This document shows positions 16,964 to 25,074 of a stretch of 39,868 bases of DNA, in pieces. Where the stretch lies: contig JAFZWK010000025.1 in assembly GCA_017617335.1 (NCBI GenBank), positions 1-39,868 of the forward strand, written 5' to 3'. Below the pieces are notes generated by a model, which saw only the letters and a list, made by a program, of their open reading frames with translations, searched no databases and was not told the DNA's origin. The position numbers and the translations under genes are program-made. The stretch's first letter is position 1, and each line of letters starts with the position of its first letter. The stretch is from Bacteroidaceae bacterium. GTDB taxonomy: Bacteria; Bacteroidota; Bacteroidia; Bacteroidales; Bacteroidaceae.

Positions 16964-17662
16964 TTAAGGAGAGGGCAGCAATCCTAACAGTTCCTGCATT
17001 CCTTCGGAAGCTCCTTTTTGGATATGAGTGAAAGTGTTATCACTATTCCAGTGAACTGGCTTCGGATCGATGAGATAAATAGGAGTTCCAGAAGGAACGC
17101 AATGGGTAAGTCCTGCAGCAGGATACACATTGAGGCTCGTACCAATGATAATAAGGATGTCGGCCCTGGAACACACATGAACAGCATCATCGAAACGAGG
17201 AACTGACTCGCCAAACCATACAATGAAAGGGCGTATCTGGCTTCCGTCATCTGCCAAATCTCCTATATGAACATCAATATCAGGAGGAATGAGCGTCTGT
17301 ATGTAGCGAGGGTTATTAGGACTCCAACTGCTAGTGACCTTCATAAGCTCACCATGCAGATGAATCACACTTTTACTACCTGCCCGTTCGTGAAGATCAT
17401 CCACATTCTGAGTAACTACAGTAACATCGTATCGATCCTGCAGTTGAGCCACAAGACGATGCCCTAGACAAGGCTCTTTCTCTAAAATCTGATGACGAAG
17501 GCCGTTATAAAAGTCCGTCACAAGACGGGGATTGCGATTCCAACCTTCAGGGGTTGCCACATCCTCTACGTTATACTGATCCCATAAACCACCATTGTCG
17601 CGAAAAGTGCTGACTCCACTCTCTGCACTCATTCCCGCACCAGTCAAAACAACTATCTTCAT
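16964..17662 (-). CDS. Sir2-family NAD-dependent protein deacylase
   Basis: The 232-residue protein has the sirtuin core motifs GAGMSAESG (8-16), TQNVDDLHERAG (84-95), catalytic His103 in HLHGE, WFGE (149-152) and GTSL (174-177). It removes acyl groups from lysine with NAD. The segment between HGE and WFGE (residues 106-148) has no cysteine, so the four-Cys zinc module of CobB-type sirtuins is absent. At the YxxR position that gives CobB and SIRT5 desuccinylase activity it reads Y52-N-G-L, with Arg one position later. A short, zinc-free deacylase is therefore likely; target unknown. First gene of a minus-strand set that includes the kinase and fur. Confidence 0.9.
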   Translation of the reverse strand: MKIVVLTGAGMSAESGVSTFRDNGGLWDQYNVEDVATPEGWNRNPRLVTDFYNGLRHQILEKEPCLGHRLVAQLQDRYDVTVVTQNVDDLHERAGSKSVIHLHGELMKVTSSWSPNNPRYIQTLIPPDIDVHIGDLADDGSQIRPFIVWFGESVPRFDDAVHVCSRADILIIIGTSLNVYPAAGLTHCVPSGTPIYLIDPKPVHWNSDNTFTHIQKGASEGMQELLGLLPSP

Positions 17663-17692
17663 AAATAACTGGCAATTTTATATAATTATGGG

Positions 17693-17700
17693 CAAAAATA
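17693..17700 (-). promoter_or_regulatory. -7 element for the sirtuin gene
   Basis: The minus strand reads TATTTTTG (TAnnTTTG) 30 bases before the ATG at 17662. It is divergent from the plus-strand element at 17745-17752. No good -33 was seen. Confidence 0.45.
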
Positions 17701-17744
17701 ACAAAAAAAATCAAACGATTGACTCTTAGATAAATAAAATGTAT

Positions 17745-17752
17745 TAATTTTG
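17745..17752 (+). promoter_or_regulatory. -7 element for the first FKBP gene
   Basis: TAATTTTG fits TAnnTTTG and lies 29 bases before the ATG at 17782. A TTGA lies 22 bases upstream, slightly outside the usual spacing. Confidence 0.5.
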
Positions 17753-17781
17753 CGGCGCAAAATAGATATCATTAGGGTAAA

Positions 17782-18390
17782 ATGAACAAAATCAGTTACG
17801 CTATCGGCTTAGGAATTGGCCATCAACTCAAGAATATGAACATTGAAGACTTCAGTATAGAAGACTTCACAAAAAGTATCACAGATGTGATGAATGGCAA
17901 TCCCACAGAAATGACTAGTCGCGAGGCGCAAATTATGCTGAATTCCTATTTCCAAAAGAAGGGACAGGCAGAAGCCGATAAAACAAAAGCAGAAGGCAAG
18001 GCGTACCTAGATGCAAACTCTAAGAAAGAAGGAGTATGTGTAACCAAGAGTGGACTTCAATACGAAGTTCTGCGAGAAGGTGCTGGCAAGAGTCCCAAAG
18101 CAACGGACACTGTGCGCTGCCATTACGAGGGACGACTGATTGACGGAAGTGTGTTTGATAGCAGTTACCAACGTAATGAGCCAGCAGATTTTGGCCTCAA
18201 CCAAGTCATCACAGGATGGACTGAAGGCTTGCAGCTGATGAAGGAAGGTGCCAAATATCGCTTCACCATTCCTTACATGCTGGGCTACGGTGAGCGTGGT
18301 GCAGGAGGCAACATTCCAGGCTACAGCACACTTATTTTTGATGTGGAGTTAATTAAGGTTTTTGAAAATCCTTCCCACAACAAAAGCTGA
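17782..18390 (+). CDS. FKBP-type peptidyl-prolyl isomerase (FklB/FkpA/Mip-like), cytoplasmic
   Basis: The 202-residue protein has an N-terminal helical dimerisation region (about 1-85, starting ISYAIGLGIG) and a C-terminal FKBP domain (about 100-193) with HYEG, FDSS (125-128), VITGW (142-146) and LGYGERG, all standard active-site positions. It catalyses cis-trans isomerisation of prolyl bonds. There is no signal peptide, unlike its two neighbours, so it is probably cytoplasmic. It is the first of three related genes; the next starts 118 bases later. Confidence 0.9.
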   Translation: MNKISYAIGLGIGHQLKNMNIEDFSIEDFTKSITDVMNGNPTEMTSREAQIMLNSYFQKKGQAEADKTKAEGKAYLDANSKKEGVCVTKSGLQYEVLREGAGKSPKATDTVRCHYEGRLIDGSVFDSSYQRNEPADFGLNQVITGWTEGLQLMKEGAKYRFTIPYMLGYGERGAGGNIPGYSTLIFDVELIKVFENPSHNKS

Positions 18391-18508
18391 CAACAATTCT
18401 TTTTCTTAAAAAAAACTTAACGCAAACTTAATCTTTCTTCCTCAACACGTTATATAAAAATAGAGAGAACAAAAAAACTAACATAAAGTATTATAAAACA
18501 ATTAGAAA

Positions 18509-19378
18509 ATGAAAAAGTTAGGATTATTTTTTGCTGCTGCAATTGTAGCTTTCGTGATGTCTTGTGGACCTTCTACTCCCAAAGCAGACATCAAGAATGA
18601 GATTGACACACTGAGTTACGCTATCGGTATGGCTCAAACTCAAGGCCTGAAGGAATATATGACACAGCGCCTGAACGTGGACACTGCCTATCTGGGTGAA
18701 TTCGTTAAAGGTTTGAACGAGGCTGCCAATGCTGGTGATGATGCCAAGAAGGCTGCTTATTATGCAGGTATCCAGATTGGTCAGCAGGTAAGCCAGCAGA
18801 TGCTCAAGGGTATCAACTATGAACTCTTTGGCGATGACAGCACTCAGACCATCAGCCTGAAGAACTTCATGGCAGGTTTCATCTCTGGTACCACAGGCAA
18901 GAATGGCTTGATGACAGTAGACTCTGCCAGCAATCTGGCTCAGACCATGATGAAGACCGTAAAGGCTAAACATTTGGAAGAGGTTTATGGCGAGAACAAA
19001 AAGGAAGGCGAAAAGTTCATGGCAGACATCGCCAAGAAACCTGGCATCAAGGCTCTGGAGAATGGTGTATACTATGAAGTCATCACTGAGGGTAAGGGCG
19101 AGATTCCTTCTGACACCAGCAAAGTAAAGGTTAACTATGAGGGAACCCTCCTGAATGACTCCGTATTTGACAGCACCTACAAGCGTGGCGAACCTACCAC
19201 ATTCCGCTGCAATCAAGTTATTCCAGGATGGACCAATGCTCTGACTCACATGCCTGTAGGTTCTACTTGGATGGTCTACATTCCCCAGGATCAGGCTTAT
19301 GCAGAGCGTGAGGCTGGACAAATCAAACCCTTCTCTTGCCTGAAGTTCAAGATTGAGTTGCTTGGTATTGAGAAGTAG
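18509..19378 (+). CDS. FKBP-type peptidyl-prolyl isomerase, lipoprotein
   Basis: The 289-residue protein has a lipoprotein signal with lipobox VMSC, acylated Cys19. An N-terminal FkpA-like helical domain (IDTLSYAIGMAQTQ from about 32) is longer than in the cytoplasmic paralogue. The FKBP domain at about 195-289 has NYEG, FDST, VIPGW and AYAEREAG. It should assist protein folding in the periplasm while anchored to a membrane. The third FKBP gene begins only two bases after its stop codon, showing co-transcription. Confidence 0.92.
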   Translation: MKKLGLFFAAAIVAFVMSCGPSTPKADIKNEIDTLSYAIGMAQTQGLKEYMTQRLNVDTAYLGEFVKGLNEAANAGDDAKKAAYYAGIQIGQQVSQQMLKGINYELFGDDSTQTISLKNFMAGFISGTTGKNGLMTVDSASNLAQTMMKTVKAKHLEEVYGENKKEGEKFMADIAKKPGIKALENGVYYEVITEGKGEIPSDTSKVKVNYEGTLLNDSVFDSTYKRGEPTTFRCNQVIPGWTNALTHMPVGSTWMVYIPQDQAYAEREAGQIKPFSCLKFKIELLGIEK

Positions 19379-19380
19379 AA

Positions 19381-20286
19381 ATGAAGATCATTAAGTTTTT
19401 GTGTGTCTTTTTGATGGCTGCTCTCTGCCTTAGTACAGGAGCTGCCACCAAGAAGACTTCTAAAAAGAAGAATAAAAAGAACACTGCCCCTGTAGAAGTA
19501 GTGGATACCATCTGTGTGGATTCCTTCAGTTATGTCTTTGGTAAAGCCAACTCAAATGGCCTGAAGAAATATTTGGCACAGCAAATGGGAATCGACACTA
19601 CCTATATTGCAGACTTCCTGAAAGGATTCGAGTCAACCAAATTGACTGAGGCAGACATGCGAGAGAAGGCTCGCATAGCTGGTACAGAGATTCGCAATCA
19701 AGTGGAGAATCAAGTCTATCCTCAGGCCAGCAAACAAGTGAACGATTCCATCGACATCCTGAACAAGGTTCTTTTCCTGAATGGTTTCCGCGATGGCATC
19801 TCTGGCCAGAACGAGACCATCAGCATGGATAGCACTCAAGCACTCGTCCAGAAGCAAATGGAATACTATCACAGGGTGAACATGGAGCGCAAATATGGTG
19901 CTAACCGCTTGGCAGGTGAGGAATTTTTGAAGTTGAATGCCAAAAAGGATAGTGTTAAAACCACCGAGAGTGGCCTTCAATATAAAATCCTGACCCAAGG
20001 TACTGGTGAAGTTCCTGTAGCCACCAGCAGGGTAAAGGTTAACTACGAAGGTAAACTTATCGACGGCACAGTTTTCGATAGCAGCTATAGTCGTAAGAAA
20101 CCTGCAAGTTTTGGTTGCAATCAGGTCATCAAGGGTTGGACAGAAGCTCTAACAATGATGCCCGTAGGCAGTAAATGGGAGATTTACATCCCTCAGCAAT
20201 TGGCTTATGGTGATCGTGAGCAAGGGAAGATTCCCCCCTTCTCCACCTTAATATTCACTGTTGAATTGCTTGAGATAGAGAAATAA
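19381..20286 (+). CDS. FKBP-type peptidyl-prolyl isomerase, secreted, Lys-rich N-terminus
   Basis: The 301-residue protein has a signal peptide (about 1-22) without a proper lipobox. A very Lys-rich stretch (TKKTSKKKNKKN, 23-34) follows, then the FkpA-like helical domain (VDSFSYVFGKANSNG) and an FKBP domain (about 205-301) with NYEG, FDSS, VIKGW and LAYGDREQG. It is probably a soluble periplasmic isomerase. It is the closest neighbour and relative of the preceding lipoprotein gene, pointing to tandem duplication. A strong intrinsic terminator follows 18 bases after the stop codon. Confidence 0.92.
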   Translation: MKIIKFLCVFLMAALCLSTGAATKKTSKKKNKKNTAPVEVVDTICVDSFSYVFGKANSNGLKKYLAQQMGIDTTYIADFLKGFESTKLTEADMREKARIAGTEIRNQVENQVYPQASKQVNDSIDILNKVLFLNGFRDGISGQNETISMDSTQALVQKQMEYYHRVNMERKYGANRLAGEEFLKLNAKKDSVKTTESGLQYKILTQGTGEVPVATSRVKVNYEGKLIDGTVFDSSYSRKKPASFGCNQVIKGWTEALTMMPVGSKWEIYIPQQLAYGDREQGKIPPFSTLIFTVELLEIEK

Positions 20287-20304
20287 ATCGACTCTGAACA
20301 AGTC

Positions 20305-20340
20305 AAAAAGACACCAAATCATCTGTTTGGTGTCTTTTTT
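20305..20340 (+). terminator. Strong intrinsic terminator after the FKBP genes
   Basis: The stem AAAAAGACACCAAA (20305-20318) and its complement TTTGGTGTCTTTTT (20326-20339) enclose a seven-base loop TCATCTG. The T run follows directly. It closes the FKBP unit. Confidence 0.92.
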
Positions 20341-20374
20341 TTGATAAAACTTATTACATATCGATAAATTTGAG

Positions 20375-20382
20375 TATATTTG
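20375..20382 (+). promoter_or_regulatory. -7 element upstream of the Lrp-family gene
   Basis: TATATTTG fits TAnnTTTG, 47 bases before the ATG at 20430. The -33 region is poor. It probably drives the following seven-gene run. Confidence 0.5.
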
Positions 20383-20429
20383 CTTACACTTTATAACAAA
20401 AAAGGCAAAACATAATATCATAAACACTC

Positions 20430-20900
20430 ATGGATAAGATTGATCATCTTGACAAAAAGATTCTGGAAATCATTTCTTGCAATGCCCGTCTGCCTTTCAA
20501 GGATGTGGCAGCAGAATGTGGAGTAAGTCGTGCCGCCATCCATCAGCGCGTACAGCGACTGATTGACATGGGCGTTATTGAAGGATCTGGTTATCACGTA
20601 AATCCAGCCAGTTTAGGTTACAATACCTGCACCTATGTAGGAATTACCTTGGAACGAGGATCAATGTATAAAGAGGTTGTAAAAGATTTCCTGAAAATTC
20701 CTGAGATAGTAGAGTGCCACTTCACGACTGGTCCTTATACGATGCTGATAAAGCTCTATGCTCGTGACAACGCGCACCTGATGGAGTTACTCAATAATTG
20801 TCTGCAGGAAATACCTGGAGTGATAGCTACAGAAACTTTGATTTCCCTAAAGCAAAGTATCAAAAAAGAAGTTCCCATCTGCTTTCAGCATGAAGATTAA
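20430..20900 (+). CDS. Lrp/AsnC-family transcriptional regulator
   Basis: The 156-residue protein has an N-terminal winged HTH (about 5-60, LDKKILEIISCNARLPFKDV, recognition helix near SRAAIHQRVQRL) and a C-terminal RAM ligand-binding domain (about 70-145). The family senses amino acids or small metabolites and binds DNA as an octamer or similar. The next gene, a peptide/glutamyl hydrolase fusion, starts three bases after its stop codon, so it heads an operon and may regulate peptide or amino-acid metabolism. Confidence 0.92.
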   Translation: MDKIDHLDKKILEIISCNARLPFKDVAAECGVSRAAIHQRVQRLIDMGVIEGSGYHVNPASLGYNTCTYVGITLERGSMYKEVVKDFLKIPEIVECHFTTGPYTMLIKLYARDNAHLMELLNNCLQEIPGVIATETLISLKQSIKKEVPICFQHED

Positions 20901-20903
20901 GTG

Positions 20904-22607
20904 ATGAAGAAACGTCCTATCATAGGTATCACAGGCAATTATGGTGAAAAAGGGTGTGAACTGGCATCTGGTTACTATCAATCTGTACTGGAGGCTGGTG
21001 GAACACCATTTGTGATTCCTCCGTATGATAACGAAGAATCATTGCTGAACACCGTGCTGCAACTGGATGGACTGGTGCTATCTGGCGGAGGAGACATCAA
21101 TCCGCTTTTGCTTGGCCAAGAGCCCATACCTGAATTGCATAGCATCTGCCCCCAACGGGACGAAATGGAACTGCGACTTGTCAAAGAAGCCTTTAACCAC
21201 CAGATACCAATGTTGGGTATATGCCGAGGTATACAGACACTGGTAGCTGGACTGGAAGGTGAACTCTACCAAGACTTGAATTCTCAATACAAGGAAGCAT
21301 CACTCATTAAGCACAACCAAGACTTACCCCGTGAATATGCCTCTCACAGTGTGAATATCGAGAAAGATTCCCTATTGAATGAAGTGATGGGAGATGAAAC
21401 GGTTGCTGTGAACTCCTTCCATCATCAAGCTGTAAAGTCACCTGGTCCTCATCTGCGCATCTCTGCACGTGCTGTGGATGGTGTGATAGAAGCAGTTGAA
21501 AGCAATGAATTCAAAAGCATCATAGGCGTTCAATGGCACCCTGAATGTTTTATTCTCAGAGGTGATCGCTCCATGATGCCACTTTTCGACTGGCTCATAA
21601 ATGAAGCCTCCTCGTTCAAAGAAGCTAAACGTATCCACAATCGTATCTTGACTCTCGACAGCCACTGCGATACACCCATGTTCTTCAATCAAGGCATTCA
21701 CTTCGACCAGCGAGATCCCAAAATTCTGGTAGATTTGCATAAAATGGCAGAAGGACGTTTGGATAGTACCATCATGGTGGCTTATCTGCCCCAAGGCAAC
21801 CGCGACCCTGAATCGAGTTTAGCCGCCACAGCAAAGGCAAACCGTATTCTGACTCAGATAGAGGAAATGGTAGCAAGCAATTGCACTCAGGTGGATATTG
21901 CCTATACACCTGAGGACCTATACCACCTAAAGGATCAAGGAAAGCGTGCTATCATGCTGGGTGTAGAAAACGGTTATGCCATAGGAAAAGACTTGACTCA
22001 AGTGGAGCATTTCCGTAAGCGTGGAGTGGTTTATATGACTCTCTGCCACAATGGAGACAATGACATTTGCGATTCAGCTCGCGGCAACAATGAACATGGA
22101 GGTGTAAGTCATTTTGGAGCCCAAGTAATCAGCGAGATGAACCGATTGGGCATGATGGTAGATCTGAGCCATGCCAGCGAAAAAAGTTTCTATGATGCTT
22201 TGGAAATCAGCAAAAAACCCATCGTATGCAGCCACAGCTGTGCACGAGCATTATGCGATCATCCACGCAATCTGAAAGACGACCAGTTGAAAGCTCTGTC
22301 TCAACGTGATGGAGTTGCCCAGTTAACGTGTTATCATGGCTTCCTTCACTCGGAAGGTGAAGCGACCATTCTGGATATGGTGGAACACCTTAATCATATG
22401 GTCAACGTGATGGGAGTGGAGCACGTGGGCATCGGAACAGATTTTGACGGTGATGGAGGTGTGTGTGGTTTTGCCTCAGCATCTGAGGTCATTAACTTTA
22501 CTCGTCGACTTCTCAGGGAGCGATACAGCGAGGATGATCTGCGTCTCATTTGGGGTGGCAACTTCCTTCGAGTAATGAAAGAAATACAAACATATGAAAG
22601 CAAATAA
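20904..22607 (+). CDS. Gamma-glutamyl hydrolase (PuuD-like class I amidotransferase) fused to M19 dipeptidase
   Basis: The 567-residue protein joins two enzymes. Residues about 4-235 are a PuuD/peptidase C26-like domain with nucleophile Cys107 (LGICRGIQ) and His212/Glu214 (QWHPE). Residues about 243-560 are a renal-dipeptidase-type M19 barrel with zinc ligands His254/Asp256 (SHCDT), bridging Glu355 (VENGYA), His423 and His444 (CSHS), and GTDFDG near the end. The first domain would cut gamma-glutamyl bonds and the second the resulting dipeptide, which is how glutathione-type or other gamma-glutamyl peptides are recycled; this pairing is inference. No signal peptide. A GTG precedes the chosen ATG at 20904. 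The next gene overlaps its end by 14 bases. Confidence 0.9.
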   Translation: MKKRPIIGITGNYGEKGCELASGYYQSVLEAGGTPFVIPPYDNEESLLNTVLQLDGLVLSGGGDINPLLLGQEPIPELHSICPQRDEMELRLVKEAFNHQIPMLGICRGIQTLVAGLEGELYQDLNSQYKEASLIKHNQDLPREYASHSVNIEKDSLLNEVMGDETVAVNSFHHQAVKSPGPHLRISARAVDGVIEAVESNEFKSIIGVQWHPECFILRGDRSMMPLFDWLINEASSFKEAKRIHNRILTLDSHCDTPMFFNQGIHFDQRDPKILVDLHKMAEGRLDSTIMVAYLPQGNRDPESSLAATAKANRILTQIEEMVASNCTQVDIAYTPEDLYHLKDQGKRAIMLGVENGYAIGKDLTQVEHFRKRGVVYMTLCHNGDNDICDSARGNNEHGGVSHFGAQVISEMNRLGMMVDLSHASEKSFYDALEISKKPIVCSHSCARALCDHPRNLKDDQLKALSQRDGVAQLTCYHGFLHSEGEATILDMVEHLNHMVNVMGVEHVGIGTDFDGDGGVCGFASASEVINFTRRLLRERYSEDDLRLIWGGNFLRVMKEIQTYESK

Positions 22608-23601
22608 ATTAACCTGTTTATTGGCCACAGCCAGCATTTTACTTGTTTCTTCGTGTGGAGGTCACACTGCCACCAGCTACAACAAAGCCGACACCATTGC
22701 CTTGGCTCCTTGTCCTACATTCGTAGCGGATAGTGCCATGCAATATATTAAGGACCAGTGTGCTTTCGGTCCTCGTATCCCAGGGAGCGAGGCATCTTCG
22801 AAATGCGCACAGTACCTCATTGACAAGTTCATCCAATTTGGAGCCAAAATTACCTTACATGATTCTAAGGTTGTCATTTTCGATGGCACTCGTCTCAACT
22901 GTCGTAACATTGTGGCTAGCTTGAATCCTGACAATCCAAACCGCATTTTGATCTGTTCTCATTGGGACAGTCGTCCTTGGGCTGACAATGATCCAAATCC
23001 TAAAAACCACAAAAAGCCTGTTCTGGCAGCCAATGATGGAGCTAGTGGAGTAGGTGTAATGTTGGAGCTTTGCCGCATCCTGCAGCAGCAACCCATTGAC
23101 ACAGGAATCGATTTTGTCTGTTTCGATGCAGAGGATATGGGTACACCTCGCTGGGCCGAAGATGATACAGATCGTGAGGATACATGGTGCTTAGGCTCAC
23201 GCAACTGGGCACAATGGGCCAACGAGCACAACTATTCAGCTCGTTATGGCATTTTACTCGACATGGTTGGCGGACGAGGTAACACTTTTGCCCGCGAACA
23301 AATCTCCATGCAATACGCGGCTCCTGTAGTAGAATTGTTATGGCATTTAGCCCACCAGATTGGCTACGGACATTACTTTCCAATGAAGGATGGAGGCTCT
23401 CTGATTGATGACCACGTGAACGTAAATAAGATTTGCCGCATACCTTGTTTGGACATAGTTCCCTACTACGAAGAAGGTCCAAGTAGTTTTGGCCCTACTT
23501 GGCACACATTGGATGACACTCCAGAAAATATCGATCCAAATGTGTTAGAAGCAGTAGGGCAAACCATTGCTCAACTATTATACAATGATAACGCAGAGTA
23601 A
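22594..23601 (+). CDS. M28-type glutaminyl-peptide cyclotransferase (glutaminyl cyclase), lipoprotein
   Basis: The 335-residue protein has a lipoprotein signal with acylated Cys21 (VSSC). The M28 zinc-hydrolase fold follows, with SHWDSRPWAD (122-131), AANDGASG with metal ligand Asp148, DAEDMG (178-183) and a late WHTLDDTPENI. This is the type of the Bacteroidetes zinc-dependent glutaminyl cyclases, which convert N-terminal Gln to pyroglutamate on exported proteins or peptides. An M28 aminopeptidase is the alternative, but SHWDSRPWAD favours a cyclase. It overlaps the upstream fusion gene by 14 bases; sufE follows after 14. Confidence 0.87.
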   Translation: MKANKLTCLLATASILLVSSCGGHTATSYNKADTIALAPCPTFVADSAMQYIKDQCAFGPRIPGSEASSKCAQYLIDKFIQFGAKITLHDSKVVIFDGTRLNCRNIVASLNPDNPNRILICSHWDSRPWADNDPNPKNHKKPVLAANDGASGVGVMLELCRILQQQPIDTGIDFVCFDAEDMGTPRWAEDDTDREDTWCLGSRNWAQWANEHNYSARYGILLDMVGGRGNTFAREQISMQYAAPVVELLWHLAHQIGYGHYFPMKDGGSLIDDHVNVNKICRIPCLDIVPYYEEGPSSFGPTWHTLDDTPENIDPNVLEAVGQTIAQLLYNDNAE

Positions 23602-23615
23602 TAAAAACAGAGGAA

Positions 23616-24041
23616 ATGACAATCAACGAGATTCAAGACGAAATTATTGAAGAATTCTCTATATTCGATGACTGGATGGACAAATACCAACTGCTCATCG
23701 ACACTGGTAGCGAGCAAGAACTTTTGCCTGAGAGATACAAAACTGATCAGAATCTGATAGATGGTTGTCAAAGTCGTGTATGGTTACAAGCCGACATGAC
23801 AGATAACGGACTGTTACACTTTCAAGCCGAGAGTGATGCTCTCATTGTGAAGGGTATTGTAGCACTGTTGGTACGTGTGCTAAGCGACCATACTCCTCAA
23901 GAGATATTAGATGCGGACCTCTATTTTATCGAGAAAATAGGGTTGCGTGAACATCTCTCCCCAACTCGAAGTAATGGTTTGCTTGCCATGTTGAAACAGA
24001 TGAAGATGTACGCTTTGGCGTATAAGGCTAAAGGATATTAG
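23616..24041 (+). CDS. sufE: SufE-family sulfur acceptor
   Basis: The 141-residue protein matches SufE throughout. Cys51 in LIDGCQSRVW is the persulfide-accepting residue. SufE takes sulfur from the cysteine desulfurase SufS and stimulates Fe-S cluster assembly in the cytoplasm. No SufS or SufBCD gene is in the window. Two products in this stretch, the U32 hydroxylase and QueG, need Fe-S clusters, a possible functional link. It starts 14 bases after glutaminyl cyclase and eight bases before the Dus gene. Confidence 0.93.
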   Translation: MTINEIQDEIIEEFSIFDDWMDKYQLLIDTGSEQELLPERYKTDQNLIDGCQSRVWLQADMTDNGLLHFQAESDALIVKGIVALLVRVLSDHTPQEILDADLYFIEKIGLREHLSPTRSNGLLAMLKQMKMYALAYKAKGY

Positions 24042-24049
24042 AAAACCAC

Positions 24050-25069
24050 ATGAAAATAGGCTCCCTCGACTTAGGTGAAAAGCCTGTTCTGCTGGCTCCA
24101 ATGGAGGACGTAACCGACATTGGTTTCCGCTTGTTATGCAGGCAGATGGGAGCTGCCATGGTTTATTCGGAATTCGTTTCCAGCGATGCCTTGATTAGAT
24201 TGGTGAGCAAAAGTCTTGATAAACTGCGTGTATGTCCTGATGAACGGCCTGTGGCAATTCAGATCTATGGCAAAGACATAGACACTATGCAGGAAGCTGC
24301 CAAGATTGTTGTAAATCACGCCCATCCTGATGTTCTCGACATTAATTTTGGTTGTCCTGTGAAAAAAGTGGCAGGAAAAGGTGCAGGTGCAGGCCTTTTG
24401 CAAAATGTACCTCAGATGCTTGCCATTACACGAGCTGTGGTGGACGCCGTACCAAATACACCTGTCACGGTTAAAACCCGACTGGGATGGAACGAGGAGC
24501 AAAAAATCATCGTGAATTTGGCAGAGCAATTACAGGACTGTGGCATCCAAGCTTTGACTATCCACGGACGAACACGTGCACAGATGTATACTGGCGAAGC
24601 TGACTGGACTCTCATTGGTGAGGTAAAAAAGAATCCTCGTATGCACATCCCTATTATCGGCAATGGAGATATCACTACTCCAGAGCAAGCTAAGAAAAGT
24701 TTTGATCGCTACGGAGTGGATGCCATTATGGTGGGCCGTGCTACTTTCGGACGTCCTTGGATCTTTCGTGAGATACGTGATTATATAGATTATGGAAAAT
24801 TGACAAGGGAATACAGTGTTGATTGGAAAATGAATGTTTTGAAGCAACAAATTATAGCTTCGATAAGACATGCCGAAGACTTGCAGGCAGGTAAAGACAA
24901 AGGAAGAAATCCTGAATACAGAGGTATCCTACACGTACGACGTCATCTGGCTGCCAGTCCACTCTTCAAGGGCATTCCCAATTTTCGAGAGACACGCATA
25001 CGCATGCTTCGAGCCGAAACTACAGAAGAACTTTTTCAAATCCTGGATGAGGTACGCAAACTCATATGA
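24050..25069 (+). CDS. tRNA-dihydrouridine synthase (DusB-like)
   Basis: The 339-residue TIM-barrel flavoprotein has APMEDVTDIGFR (16-27), INFGCPVKKV with catalytic Cys102, KTRLGW, HGRTRAQMYTGEADW and GNGDI, all standard Dus motifs, plus a short C-terminal helical domain. It reduces uridines in the tRNA D-loop with FMN and NADPH. Which Dus subfamily and position cannot be fixed from sequence alone. The U32-family gene starts five bases after its stop codon, so two tRNA-modifying enzymes are neighbours in one operon. Confidence 0.93.
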   Translation: MKIGSLDLGEKPVLLAPMEDVTDIGFRLLCRQMGAAMVYSEFVSSDALIRLVSKSLDKLRVCPDERPVAIQIYGKDIDTMQEAAKIVVNHAHPDVLDINFGCPVKKVAGKGAGAGLLQNVPQMLAITRAVVDAVPNTPVTVKTRLGWNEEQKIIVNLAEQLQDCGIQALTIHGRTRAQMYTGEADWTLIGEVKKNPRMHIPIIGNGDITTPEQAKKSFDRYGVDAIMVGRATFGRPWIFREIRDYIDYGKLTREYSVDWKMNVLKQQIIASIRHAEDLQAGKDKGRNPEYRGILHVRRHLAASPLFKGIPNFRETRIRMLRAETTEELFQILDEVRKLI

Positions 25070-25074
25070 CATAA

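Noticed and set aside
16395-16967. 190-codon open frame antisense to the nucleoside kinase
   Set aside because: Overlaps TGS/ThrRS-like coding sequence and shows no family features.
18443-18452. CAACACGTTA between the first two FKBP genes, preceded by a pyrimidine-rich stretch
   Set aside because: One mismatch and no second copy at 22-bp spacing; possibly a decayed unit but not enough to call an array.
18524-19321. 265-codon open frame antisense to the lipoprotein FKBP gene
   Set aside because: It mirrors a well-supported FKBP gene with conserved domains; no domain is recognisable in the antisense product.
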